A DNA stretch of 64,000 bases. It comes from Actinomadura mexicana (GTDB lineage Bacteria; Actinomycetota; Actinomycetes; Streptosporangiales; Streptosporangiaceae). The notes under the pieces were generated by a model. It was not told where the DNA came from and did not search any database. It saw nothing but the letters and a program-made list of their open reading frames with translations. The translations under genes and the position numbers were made by a program. Below are positions 31,795-39,614 of the stretch, in pieces (the stretch's first letter is position 1; each line of letters begins with the position of its first letter). The stretch covers positions 248,001 to 312,000 of the forward strand of contig NZ_FZNP01000008.1 of the NCBI RefSeq assembly GCF_900188105.1. The letters run 5' to 3'.

Positions 31795-32496
31795 ATGGAC
31801 GAGGTGCCTGAGGACTGGGAACGCGCGCTCGCGATCGTGGCGCACCCCGACGACCTGGAGTACGGGACGTCGACGGCGGTCGCCAAGTGGACGGGCCAGG
31901 GCAAGACCGTGACGGAGGTGCTGGCCACCCGCGGGGAGGCCGGGATCGACTCGATGGACCCCGGCGAGGTCCGGCGGGTCCGCAGCGCCGAGCAGGTCGA
32001 GGCGGCGCGGATCGTCGGCGCCCGCGCCGTCGAGTTCCTCGACCTGCCGGACGGCACGCTGGAGTACGGCCTGCCGCTGCGGCGGATGCTCGCCGCGGCG
32101 ATCCGGCGGCACCGCCCCGAGGTGGTGCTGTCGGTGAACTTCCGCGAGACCTTCCCCGGCGGCGGCTTCAACATGGCCGACCACCGCGTGCTCGGCCTCG
32201 CGGTCGCGGACGCGGTCCGGGACGCGGCGAACCGCTGGGTGTTCCGCGACCTCGGCCTCGAACCGTGGCGGGGCGTCCGGTTCGCGCTGTTCGGCGGATC
32301 GCCGCAGGCCACCCACTACGTGGACGTCACCGGCCATCTGCGCGCCGGCATCGACTCGCTGCTCGCGCACCGCGTGTACTTCGCCGAACTCGGCGCCGGG
32401 TTCGACGCCGAGGCGTTCCTCACCGGCACGGCCGAGGCCGGCGGGAAGCAGGCCGGCGTCGAGCACGCGATGACGTTCGAGATGATCGAGGGTTAG
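31795..32496 (+). CDS. PIG-L family N-acetylglucosaminyl deacetylase
   Basis: A 233-residue zinc-dependent deacetylase. AIVAHPDDLEYG carries the metal ligands (HPDD) near residue 17, and FRETFPGGGFNMADHRVLGLA has the third ligand and catalytic residues. The family includes MshB and Mca of mycothiol metabolism and antibiotic deacetylases; this short form resembles uncharacterised actinobacterial LmbE-like proteins. GGGAGGATGGGG lies before ATG 31795. Its stop codon overlaps that of the convergent bL37-like gene. Confidence 0.85.
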   Translation: MDEVPEDWERALAIVAHPDDLEYGTSTAVAKWTGQGKTVTEVLATRGEAGIDSMDPGEVRRVRSAEQVEAARIVGARAVEFLDLPDGTLEYGLPLRRMLAAAIRRHRPEVVLSVNFRETFPGGGFNMADHRVLGLAVADAVRDAANRWVFRDLGLEPWRGVRFALFGGSPQATHYVDVTGHLRAGIDSLLAHRVYFAELGAGFDAEAFLTGTAEAGGKQAGVEHAMTFEMIEG

Positions 32497-32573
32497 TGGC
32501 GGGCGTTGGGCCGCTTGCCCTTGTTGTGCTTGCTCCGCTTGCGGGCCCGGCGTTTGCGCGTCTTCTTGGACAT
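32493..32573 (-). CDS. probable 50S ribosomal protein bL37
   Basis: An ATG at 32573 opens a 26-residue, extremely basic protein: MSKKTRKRRARKRSKHNKGK followed by RPNARH, ending in TAA. The pattern of Lys/Arg blocks followed by KHNKGKRPN matches, from memory, the tiny bL37 protein seen in actinobacterial large-subunit structures. Its four terminal bases overlap the convergent deacetylase stop. It is too short for most gene finders. Confidence depends on recalled family sequence, not on a database hit. Confidence 0.7.
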   Translation of the reverse strand: MSKKTRKRRARKRSKHNKGKRPNARH

Positions 32574-32694
32574 GTCCCGATTGACCGCCCGCGGGCCGGT
32601 CCAAGGCAAGCGATCGGCTCGGGCCAGACGGCACGAACCCGCCCGGGCGCACGTCCGAAAAGCGTGCGGCCGGGCGGGTCCGGTGCTCGTGCGG

Positions 32695-33516
32695 TCAGCG
32701 GACCTCGGTGATCTCCGGGCCGCGCTCGAACGGGTCGAAGGTCTCCACGGCCTCCTCCTCCTCGCCGGCCTCGCTGAACTCCTGGGGGATCTGCAGCTCC
32801 AGCAGCTCGCGGGGCGGCATCGGGGCGTCGCCGCGGTGCACGACCACGCCGCGCAGCACGTCCTCCAGGACCTGCCACTGCTCCTCGTCCTCGATCGCGG
32901 CGCCCTGCACCACGGCCTGCAGGAACCAGCGGGGGCCGTCGACACCGAGGAAACGGATGATCTGCGGCGCCCAGCCCTGCTCGACGAACTCCGCCGGGAT
33001 CTGCTCGCGGACCTCCTGCGGCATCTCGGCGAGGACCTCCTCGGTCAGCGCGGCCGGGACCATCGCCAGCAGCTCGGAGCCGAACGGGCCCTCGCCCTCC
33101 TGGGTCTGGCCCTGCGCCTCCTCCTGGATGTCCTTGGCGGTCTCACGGCGCACGTCGTCCCAGATGCCGCTGCGCTTCGGCGCGGCGAACACCTGGAGCT
33201 GCATGGCGCTCTCCTCGTACTGCACCAGCACGGCGACGGGGCGCCCGTCGAGCGGGTTGCCCTCCTCGTCGACCTGGGTCGCCTCGAAGTTCACCTGGAA
33301 GCCCAGCCCCGGCGCGATCGGAACCTGGAGGGCCCCGAAGTCAAGCCGCTGCATCTCGGGGAAGGACTCCTCGGAATCCCACGGGCCGCCCGCCGCCGAA
33401 TCTGCCTTGGCCGACCCCGCCTCGGCGGGAGCCTCCTCGGCGGTCTCCGCCGGCTCCTCGGTCACCTCGGGACCCTCCGCGGGCTCCTCGGCCTGCCGGC
33501 GACGTCCAAAAGCCAC
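32695..33516 (-). CDS. DUF3710 protein
   Basis: A 273-residue soluble protein. A Glu/Ala-rich disordered leader (~1-45) is followed by a compact domain with FGALQVPIAPGLGFQVNFEA, LQVFAAPKRSGIWDDVRRE and GVDGPRWFLQAVVQG, which mark DUF3710, then an acidic tail. It is found only in actinobacteria and regularly sits next to dut. AAGGAG 8 nt before GTG 33516 sets the start. The dut gene ends 3 bp upstream, so both share an operon. No biochemical function is known. Confidence 0.88.
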   Translation of the reverse strand: MAFGRRRQAEEPAEGPEVTEEPAETAEEAPAEAGSAKADSAAGGPWDSEESFPEMQRLDFGALQVPIAPGLGFQVNFEATQVDEEGNPLDGRPVAVLVQYEESAMQLQVFAAPKRSGIWDDVRRETAKDIQEEAQGQTQEGEGPFGSELLAMVPAALTEEVLAEMPQEVREQIPAEFVEQGWAPQIIRFLGVDGPRWFLQAVVQGAAIEDEEQWQVLEDVLRGVVVHRGDAPMPPRELLELQIPQEFSEAGEEEEAVETFDPFERGPEITEVR

Positions 33517-33519
33517 GAC

Positions 33520-34011
33520 TCACGCTCCTTCTCGACTGTGCTCATTGTCCCCGGATCGCGGGGCCGGGCCGAATCCGCCGGTGGAGCCGAATCCGCCGTC
33601 TCCGCGCGCCGATCCGGGAAGCTCGGTGACCTCGTGGAACACTGCGTGCTCGACCCGCTGGACGACCATCTGCGCAATCCGGTCTCCGCGCCGCAGTCTC
33701 ACCGTGGCGCGGGGGTCGGTGTTCAGCAGGGTCACCTTGATCTCACCCCGATAGCCGGCGTCGACCGTACCGGGTGCGTTGACGATGGTCACTCCCAACC
33801 TAGCGCCCAATCCGGACCGCGGGTGAATGAAAGCCGCGTAGCCGTCCGGCAGCGCGATCGCCATCCCGGTGGGGACGACGGCGCGCTCCCCCGGCGGCAG
33901 TTCCACGTCGGCGGCGGCGACCAGATCGGCGCCCGCGTCGCCCGCGTGGGCGTACCGCGGCAGGGGCAGCTCCGGATCCAGCCGCTGGATCAGCACATCG
34001 ACCTTGCTCAC
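33520..34011 (-). CDS. dut: dUTP diphosphatase
   Basis: A 163-residue trimeric enzyme hydrolysing dUTP to dUMP and pyrophosphate, keeping uracil out of DNA and feeding dTMP synthesis. All five motifs are present: 1 AGDAGADL, 2 PRSGLG, 3 GVTIVNAPGTVDAGYRGEI with catalytic Asp and Tyr, 4 GDRIAQMVVQRV, 5 RGDGGFGSTG. AGGTGG upstream supports GTG 34011; GTG 34020 is an alternative. The last ~14 residues (APRSGDNEHSREGA) extend beyond motif 5. It is cotranscribed with DUF3710. Confidence 0.95.
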   Translation of the reverse strand: MSKVDVLIQRLDPELPLPRYAHAGDAGADLVAAADVELPPGERAVVPTGMAIALPDGYAAFIHPRSGLGARLGVTIVNAPGTVDAGYRGEIKVTLLNTDPRATVRLRRGDRIAQMVVQRVEHAVFHEVTELPGSARGDGGFGSTGGFGPAPRSGDNEHSREGA

Positions 34012-34208
34012 GGGCTCCACCTCACGCGCCTACTGCCGGAGAACCACACGACCCTACCCAGGGCGCCGGGGACGGCCGCCGCTGAAACGCCGCTGCCGCG
34101 CGAGTCCGGCAGTTGACCCTACCCGGTCCCGGGCGTGACCACTTCCGGAAGGTTTGACCCAGAAATGAAGTATCACGCGTAGCGTCGCATTTGTTACCCG
34201 CGGCACTT

Positions 34209-34229
34209 CTGTGGGATTCGTCCCCACAG
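34209..34229 (+). promoter_or_regulatory. TTCG-tetraloop hairpin just before the cassette's first ribosome site
   Basis: CTGTGGGA-TTCG-TCCCCACAG folds with a single bulged C. It ends where AGGAAGGGG, the ribosome-binding site of the first cassette gene, begins. It could stabilise the 5' end of the mRNA or modulate initiation. Confidence 0.45.
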
Positions 34230-34241
34230 GAAGGGGACGGC

Positions 34242-34940
34242 ATGGGCACGCGCGGGCACCACGTCACCCATCGGTCGCTCGACGGCGTGCGGATCCGGCT
34301 CGCCGGCGACCACGACCTGCGGCGGCCGTGCACCTCGGTGGCGCGGATCGCCGAGGGCGGGCGGCTCCACGAGCTCTCCAGCGGCACCCGCGAGGACGCG
34401 CTGGCCTGGGCCGCCGACATCGGGGTCGACCGCTTCGAGCAGGAGTTCCGCATGCAGGACGGGCGGCTGAGGGTCGGCAGGACGACGACCCGCGACGCCG
34501 AGACGGGCCTGAGCGACCCCGTCCTCGCGGCCGTGTGGGAGGGACGCCGCCACGCGGTGTTCACGCACCTCTACCACGGGCGCCCCGCGGACGCGGTGGC
34601 CTTCTTCGACACGGTGCGCCTGACCGAGCACGAGGACGGGGTCACCGCCGTCCCGCGCGGCCGGGCCAGGCGCCCCGAGCCCGCCGAGATGGTCAAGGAG
34701 GTGCCGGGGATCGGCCTGCTGGAGATCACCGCGCTGACCACGGTGACGCGCAGGCGGCTCCCGCCGTGGCGCGGCGCCCCGGTCGCGGGCGGCGAGCTGT
34801 TCCGGGACACCGTGGAGGGCCAGGGCCCCTACTTCCTGCTGGCGCTGGCATCGCTGCTGGTGACCGTGCTGCCCGAGGAGGACCGGGTCCGCGACGTCCC
34901 GCGGCGGCTCGCGGGACTGGCGGTCGAGGCGGTCCGGTGA
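34242..34940 (+). CDS. unknown protein, first gene of the Cys-rich cassette
   Basis: A 232-residue soluble protein without signal peptide or clear membrane helix; one hydrophobic helix, PYFLLALASLLVTVLP, lies near residue 205. I do not recognise the family. It contains no Cys-rich motif apart from one Cys near residue 29. The sequence shows alternating strands (DPVLAAVWEGRRHAVFTHLY, GIGLLEITALTTVTRRRLPP). It is not the beta-propeller heavy chain (MauB) expected beside a MauA-type subunit, being far too short. AGGAAGGGG precedes the ATG. The next gene overlaps by 4 bp (GTGA), so it belongs to the same unit. Confidence 0.6.
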   Translation: MGTRGHHVTHRSLDGVRIRLAGDHDLRRPCTSVARIAEGGRLHELSSGTREDALAWAADIGVDRFEQEFRMQDGRLRVGRTTTRDAETGLSDPVLAAVWEGRRHAVFTHLYHGRPADAVAFFDTVRLTEHEDGVTAVPRGRARRPEPAEMVKEVPGIGLLEITALTTVTRRRLPPWRGAPVAGGELFRDTVEGQGPYFLLALASLLVTVLPEEDRVRDVPRRLAGLAVEAVR

Positions 34941-35467
34941 CCGGGCTGCTCGCCGGGATCGCCGCCGTCACGGTCCCGCTGGTCCTGCTGGTGTCGCTGG
35001 CCGGGCAGATCGCGCGCCCGGCGGCGCTGGCCGCCGCGGTGCGGGCGCACCGGGTGCTCCCGGCCGCCCTCGCCGGCGCGGCCGCGGCGGCCGTGATCGC
35101 CGCGGAGGCGCTGATCGGCGTCGCCGGCGCGGCGGCGCTGCTGCTCCGGCTGGACGGTCCGGCGCGCGCGGCCGGCGGGGCGGCGGCCGTCCTGCTGGCC
35201 CTGTACGCGGCCTACGCGGCGCACGTGGCCCGCACCCGGCGCGGCGTCCCCTGCGGATGCGGCGGCGCCGGCACGCCGATGAACGGCTGGGTCGCGGGGC
35301 GGGCCGCCGCGCTCTCCGCGCTCGCCCTCACCGGCGCTCTGCACGGGCTTCCGACCGGGCCCACCTTGTACGAGTCGTCCGTGGAGGTCGCGGCGGGGCT
35401 GGGGTTCGCCGTGCTCCTCTGGACGCTCCCGCACGCCATGACCGAGGAGAGGAGGACGGCCGGATGA
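34937..35467 (+). CDS. MauE/DoxX-like redox-associated membrane protein
   Basis: A 176-residue membrane protein with four or five helices (TVPLVLLVSLAGQIARPAAL, VLPAALAGAAAAAVIAAEAL, AAAVLLALYAAYAAHVARTR, GLGFAVLLWTLP). A CGCGG cysteine pair follows the third helix (RRGVPCGCGGAGTP). This layout matches MauE of methylamine dehydrogenase maturation and related DoxX/VKOR-like quinone-linked proteins, which help form disulfides in exported proteins. Starts and stops overlap with both neighbours, showing tight translational coupling. Confidence 0.75.
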   Translation: MTGLLAGIAAVTVPLVLLVSLAGQIARPAALAAAVRAHRVLPAALAGAAAAAVIAAEALIGVAGAAALLLRLDGPARAAGGAAAVLLALYAAYAAHVARTRRGVPCGCGGAGTPMNGWVAGRAAALSALALTGALHGLPTGPTLYESSVEVAAGLGFAVLLWTLPHAMTEERRTAG

Positions 35468-35925
35468 GCTTCCAGAACAGCGCGCTCCTGCTGTCATGGG
35501 CGGCGATCCTGCTGCTCGCCCTGGTGGTCGCCGGACTCGTCCGGCAGGTCCACGCGCTCGGCCGGGGGGCCGCCCGGCCCGCCGGGCCCGGCCCCGCCGC
35601 GGGCGCGCCGGCGCCCGCCTTCGACCGCCTCGGGCCCGGCCTGCTGCTCTTCCTGGACCGCGAGTGCGGCGTGTGCGGCGACGTCCTCGCCGCCGTCCCG
35701 GCCGGACGGCCGCTGCACGCGATCTTCGCGGGGCCGCCGCCCGACGAGGCGCCGCGTCCCGGCGTGAGCGTGCTGGCCGGCGAGCAGGACGGCCTGTTCG
35801 CCGACTACCGCGTCCCCGCCACCCCGTTCGCCGTGCTGGTCGGCGACGACGGGCGCGTGCGGGCCGCCGAGCCCGTCGGCTCCCCCGAAGCCCTCCGCGC
35901 CCTCACCCTGGAGGCGGCACGATGA
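35464..35925 (+). CDS. MauD-like membrane-anchored thioredoxin-fold protein
   Basis: A 153-residue protein. One N-terminal helix (NSALLLSWAAILLLALVVAG) anchors it, followed by an Ala/Pro/Gly linker and a thioredoxin-like domain. LLLFLDRECGVCGDVLAAVP carries the redox CGVC motif. DYRVPATPFAVLVGDDGRV has the cis-proline loop (TPF). This is the MauD/TlpA arrangement, expected to shuttle disulfides outside the membrane. Overlap with its neighbours is 4 bp on both sides. The likely client is the Cys-rich protein encoded next. Confidence 0.78.
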   Translation: MSFQNSALLLSWAAILLLALVVAGLVRQVHALGRGAARPAGPGPAAGAPAPAFDRLGPGLLLFLDRECGVCGDVLAAVPAGRPLHAIFAGPPPDEAPRPGVSVLAGEQDGLFADYRVPATPFAVLVGDDGRVRAAEPVGSPEALRALTLEAAR

Positions 35926-36476
35926 TCGAACTGGAAGACGTCCCGCCGCTGCGCGGCCCCCGCCCGGCCGGGGCGCAGCGCGTCCGGCGGCGCCCGGTGC
36001 CCGCGGCCGGGCCGCGGTTCCGCCCGGTGCGGCGCAGCGTCCTCACGGGGCTCGCCGCCGCGGGCGCCACCGCCGGCCTGAAGGCCCTCGGCGTCTTCCC
36101 GCCCGCGCGGGAGGCGCTCGCATCGGGCTTCCAACTGGTCGGCTACTACGACATCTATCCGCGCTGCCCCTCGTACGCGGCCGACCACAACTGCTCCCCC
36201 GGCTGCGGGCCCAGCCTCGTGTGCAGCGTGTGCTGCCGGACGAGCGGGAAGTACAAGGGCTTCCACAAGTCCGGCGTGTCGGACCCGGGCCGCTACAAGC
36301 TGCGTCCCAACCAGTGCTACGGGGGCGGCTACGACGGCTGGCTCTGGGCCTACGCCAAGAGCTGCGGCAGCTGCAAGAAGGGCGTCACCTGGCGCTGCCA
36401 TGACGGCTGGAAGAAATCCAAGAAGGGCAACTGGTACAAGACCATCTGCCGCAAGGCGATGGCGTGCAAGAACTGA
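35922..36476 (+). CDS. exported protein with 12 cysteines (MauA-like?)
   Basis: A 184-residue protein. An Arg/Pro-rich leader and RRSVLTGLAAAGATAGLKAL (38-57) form a twin-arginine-like export signal. The mature part holds exactly 12 Cys (82, 91, 95, 101, 104, 105, 132, 148, 151, 159, 176, 182), enough for six disulfides, plus five Trp (140, 142, 157, 163, 171), many Tyr and Lys. The light chain of methylamine dehydrogenase also has 12 Cys and two Trp that form the TTQ cofactor, so a relation is possible. However, MauB and the TTQ enzyme MauG are not present. Otherwise it is an undescribed disulfide-rich secreted protein. Confidence 0.7.
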   Translation: MIELEDVPPLRGPRPAGAQRVRRRPVPAAGPRFRPVRRSVLTGLAAAGATAGLKALGVFPPAREALASGFQLVGYYDIYPRCPSYAADHNCSPGCGPSLVCSVCCRTSGKYKGFHKSGVSDPGRYKLRPNQCYGGGYDGWLWAYAKSCGSCKKGVTWRCHDGWKKSKKGNWYKTICRKAMACKN

Positions 36477-36631
36477 CCGCGGGGCGGCTGCGGCGGGGCA
36501 CGACCGACCCGCTGCTGCCCGTCGCCGCCCTCGCACTCCTGTCGGTGTCGGCAGCCGCCCTGGACGCCGCCGTCCTGTGCTGGGCGTCGATCGGCGCGCT
36601 CGCCGGGTTCTCCCTCTCCGGCAGCGTCTGA
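36464..36631 (+). CDS. small one- or two-helix membrane protein
   Basis: A GTG at 36464 lies inside the end of the Cys-rich gene (13-bp overlap) and opens a 55-residue protein: a charged leader VQELTAGRLRRGTTDP, then continuous hydrophobic sequence LLPVAALALLSVSAAALDAA and VLCWASIGALAGFSL. No known domain is recognised. The overlap and position make it part of the cassette. A second possibility is that it and the next gene were once one reading frame. Confidence 0.5.
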   Translation: MQELTAGRLRRGTTDPLLPVAALALLSVSAAALDAAVLCWASIGALAGFSLSGSV

Positions 36632-36649
36632 ACGCGCAACAGCGAATCC

Positions 36650-37207
36650 GTGCTGTTCTCGCCAGGTTGGCGGGCCCCCGTACGGCAGGGCGAGGTCCTG
36701 GCCGTCTTCACCTTCGGGCTCCTGCTCGGAGGCACGCTCACCGCGACGGTGATCTGGCTGCTGTCCGGTCTTTCCGCACCGCTCCCGCCGTCCGCCCGCA
36801 CCGCCGCGGTCCTGGCCGTCGCCGGGCTGGGGGTCGCGCGCGAGGCGGGACTGGTCCGCGTCCCGCTCCCCCAGAACGCCCGACAGATCCCCCAGGACAT
36901 CCTGCAAGTCCACCTCCGCAGGGGCGCCCTCCAGTTCGGCTTCGAACTCGGGACCGGCGTCCGCACCTACGTCTCCGCCACGGCCCCCTACGTCCTGGCC
37001 CTGGGCCTGGTCCTCGTCCACGAGGACCCGCTCACCACCGTCCTGACCGGCACGGCCTTCGGCGCCGGGCGCGCGCTGAGCGCCCTGCTCACCTACCTCG
37101 CCCGCGACGATCGACGGGACGTCGCGATGGCCGCCCGCATGCCGCCCGTGAAGACCGCCACGGCCCTCGCCTCCCTCACCGCCCTCGCCCTCCTCCTCCT
37201 GCCATGA
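36650..37207 (+). CDS. multi-pass membrane protein of the Cys-rich cassette
   Basis: A 185-residue protein from a GTG start with four or five helices (LAVFTFGLLLGGTLTATVIW, PPSARTAAVLAVAGLGV, TAPYVLALGLVLVHE, TALASLTALALLLLP). The conserved-looking block ARQIPQDILQ then LRRGALQFGFELGTGVRTYV between helices 2 and 3 resembles those found in actinobacterial methylamine-utilisation-type membrane proteins. I cannot name the family securely. The ribosome site is poor, so the true start may lie further in. It follows the small membrane protein by 18 bp and closes the cassette. Confidence 0.55.
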   Translation: MLFSPGWRAPVRQGEVLAVFTFGLLLGGTLTATVIWLLSGLSAPLPPSARTAAVLAVAGLGVAREAGLVRVPLPQNARQIPQDILQVHLRRGALQFGFELGTGVRTYVSATAPYVLALGLVLVHEDPLTTVLTGTAFGAGRALSALLTYLARDDRRDVAMAARMPPVKTATALASLTALALLLLP

Positions 37208-37343
37208 CCGGAGGGCGCTCGATCGCCGTGCGGCGTCGGTGCCCCCGGCGGCGGGGCCGTACCCGCGCCGGGCTTGACGGATGTCCGGAAAGCTCGGTTC
37301 GATGGGAACCGAACGGCGTTCTGACTTCCGAGGACGGTGTGCG

Positions 37344-38627
37344 GTGACGACGACGGCACGGGCGACCCAGGACAACCTGTCCGATCTGGTCTTCTGGTCG
37401 CTGCCCCCGGACCGGCGGCTGGCGGCGTTCTCGCGGCTGCGCGAGCGCGAGCATCCGGCGTTCTTCCCGGAGCTCAAGCTGCCGTTCATCCGGACCGGGC
37501 CCGGCTACTACGCGCTCGCCCGGCACGCGGACGTGGTGGAGGCCAGCCGGACGCCGGAGGTGTTCAGCAGCGAGCCGTGCTCGAACAGCATCGCCGACCT
37601 GCCCCGGTACATGGCCCGCTACTTCGGCTCGATGATCAACATGGACGACCCGCGGCACGCCAAGATCCGCCGGATCGTGTCGCGGGCGTTCACCCCGCGC
37701 GTCCTCGCCAAGCTGGAGACCGACCTGCAGGCGACCGCGACGCGGATCGTCGACGACCTGGAGCGCAAGGGGTCGGCCGACTTCGTCACCGACGTCGCGG
37801 CGCGGCTGCCCGTGCAGGTCATCTGCGACATGATGGGCATCCCCGAGCGGGTGCGCCCGATGGTGTACGACCGGACGAACACCATCCTGGGGCTCGGCGA
37901 CCCCGAGTACGCCGGCGGCAAGGACGTGACCCGCGAGGGCATCACCCGGATCGGCGTCCTGTACGGGCTGCTCATGGCGATGTCCGCGGGGTACGAGCTG
38001 AACCACCTGGCGATGAAGCTCGCCCGCAGGCGCCGCCGGCACCCCGGCGACGACCTCGTGTCGCGGCTGGTCTCGGCCAACGTGGACGGCGAGTCCCTGA
38101 CCGACCAGGAGATCGGCTCGTTCTTCATCCTGCTCGTCGTGGCCGGCAACGAGACGACCCGCAACGCGATGACGCACGGGCTGAAGCTGTTCACCGACAA
38201 CCCCGAGCAGCGGGCGCTGCTGACGGAGGACTTCGACGCCCGCATCCCGGGGGCGGTCGAGGAGATCGTCCGGATGGCGACGCCGGTCATCCAGTTCCGC
38301 CGGACCGTGACCCGCGACCACGAGATGAACGGCCAGCGGTACAAGGCGGGCGACAAGGTCCTGCTGTTCTACAACTCCGCGAACCGCGACGCGGAGGTGT
38401 TCACGGACCCGGACGTCTTCGACATCACCCGCTCCCCCAACCCGCACGTCGGGTTCGGCGGCCCCGGCCCGCACTTCTGCCTGGGCGCGAACCTGGCCCG
38501 GCAGGAGATCACGGTGATGTTCCGGGAGCTGTTCACCCGCGTCCCGGGCATCCGCGCGAGCGGCGAGCCGCAGATGCTCTACTCCAACTTCATCAACGGC
38601 ATCAAGCACCTGCCCTGCACACTGTGA
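37344..38627 (+). CDS. cytochrome P450 (CYP125/CYP124-like)
   Basis: A 427-residue soluble P450. The heme loop is FGGPGPHFCLGANLARQE with the thiolate Cys. The I-helix LLVVAGNETTRNAMTHG carries the oxygen-activating E/T pair. The K-helix ExxR is EEIVR. MINMDDPRHAKIRRIVSRAF is the C-helix. The pattern is close to CYP125/CYP124/CYP142-type enzymes that hydroxylate the terminal methyl of sterol or fatty side chains. No ferredoxin gene is adjacent. The start is GTG 37344; ATG 37302 and GTG 37281 lie upstream in frame. It is convergent with the di-iron-type hydrolase gene at 10 bp. Confidence 0.9.
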   Translation: MTTTARATQDNLSDLVFWSLPPDRRLAAFSRLREREHPAFFPELKLPFIRTGPGYYALARHADVVEASRTPEVFSSEPCSNSIADLPRYMARYFGSMINMDDPRHAKIRRIVSRAFTPRVLAKLETDLQATATRIVDDLERKGSADFVTDVAARLPVQVICDMMGIPERVRPMVYDRTNTILGLGDPEYAGGKDVTREGITRIGVLYGLLMAMSAGYELNHLAMKLARRRRRHPGDDLVSRLVSANVDGESLTDQEIGSFFILLVVAGNETTRNAMTHGLKLFTDNPEQRALLTEDFDARIPGAVEEIVRMATPVIQFRRTVTRDHEMNGQRYKAGDKVLLFYNSANRDAEVFTDPDVFDITRSPNPHVGFGGPGPHFCLGANLARQEITVMFRELFTRVPGIRASGEPQMLYSNFINGIKHLPCTL

Positions 38628-38637
38628 GCGGCGCGGT

Positions 38638-39525
38638 TCACGACGTCCGGCCGCCGGCGGCCCGCGCCGCGGGCGACACCGCGAGGTAGTCGAGCGCCCG
38701 CTGCGTCGAGCACACGCGGGACGGGTGGTAGTCGCGCCGCAGGTACGCGCGGCCGGCGGAGAACATGAAGCGGTTGCTGGGGAACAGCCCGCGCCGCACC
38801 GCCCGCCGGTAGTCGCGGATGCGCGGGCGGACGCCGCTCAGCGCCGGGTCGGCCCGGCACAGGAACGCGGCCCCCACGTACACCATCAGCGGCAGCGCGA
38901 GGACGCCGATGAAGAACGCGATGAACCGCATCCAGTACCGCCCGGCCACGTGCTGGTAGACGTCGAACGCGACGGACCGGTGCTCGACCTCCTCGGCGCC
39001 GTGCCAGCGCAGCAGGTCCATCATCGTCGGGTCGGCGCCCGCCTCGTCCAGCTCGCGGGCGTCCAGGATCCACTGCCCGAGCACCGCCGTGTAGTGCTCG
39101 ATGCCCGCGATGACGCCGATCCGGACGAACAGCCAGCGCTTGCGGGGCAGGAGCGGCACCGGGCACCGGTCGCCGAGGATCCGCCGGAACACCCACTCGA
39201 TCCGGTCGGTGAGCGGGCGCGGGTCGAGGCCCTGCTCCCGCATCTGCCGGTCCAGGACGCCCTGGTGGGAGTAGGCGTGCACGGCCTCCTGGCCCATGAA
39301 GCCCTTCACCTCGCGGTAGAGGTGCTCGTCGTCCCGCACGAGCGGGAGCGCCTCCTTGTAGACGTGCACGAACCACCGTTCGCCCGCGGGCAGCAGCAGG
39401 TGCAGGACGTTGATGAAGTGCGTGGCGACCGGCTCGTCCGGGATCCAGTGCAGCGGTGTGCCCGTCCAGTCGAACCGCACCCGGCGGGGGGTGATCACGG
39501 GGTGCCGCTCGTCGATCTCGCTCAT
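38638..39525 (-). CDS. metal-dependent hydrolase-like protein (PF10118), ferritin-like
   Basis: A 295-residue protein. FMGQEAVHAYSHQ, then GIEHYTAVLGQWIL, then WHGAEEVEHRSVAFDVYQH supply a series of E...ExxH pairs forming a di-metal site in a four-helix bundle. Two hydrophobic helices (FIAFFIGVLALPLMVYVGAA) suggest membrane contact. These are the hallmarks of PF10118, annotated as a metal-dependent hydrolase though more like a di-iron oxygenase. It is often found near P450 and lipid genes in actinobacteria. The substrate is unknown. Confidence 0.82.
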   Translation of the reverse strand: MSEIDERHPVITPRRVRFDWTGTPLHWIPDEPVATHFINVLHLLLPAGERWFVHVYKEALPLVRDDEHLYREVKGFMGQEAVHAYSHQGVLDRQMREQGLDPRPLTDRIEWVFRRILGDRCPVPLLPRKRWLFVRIGVIAGIEHYTAVLGQWILDARELDEAGADPTMMDLLRWHGAEEVEHRSVAFDVYQHVAGRYWMRFIAFFIGVLALPLMVYVGAAFLCRADPALSGVRPRIRDYRRAVRRGLFPSNRFMFSAGRAYLRRDYHPSRVCSTQRALDYLAVSPAARAAGGRTS

Positions 39526-39614
39526 CCCGTCTCCTCCTGCGGCGGCATCTCATTAGACCGCCGATCCAATATCTGGAGTGCGCCGGATCCGCGTCAAGGC
39601 CCGGCCGGGGTGAT

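Noticed and set aside
34242..34940. MauB (amine dehydrogenase heavy chain)
   Set aside because: At 232 residues without beta-propeller repeats or signal peptide it cannot be MauB.
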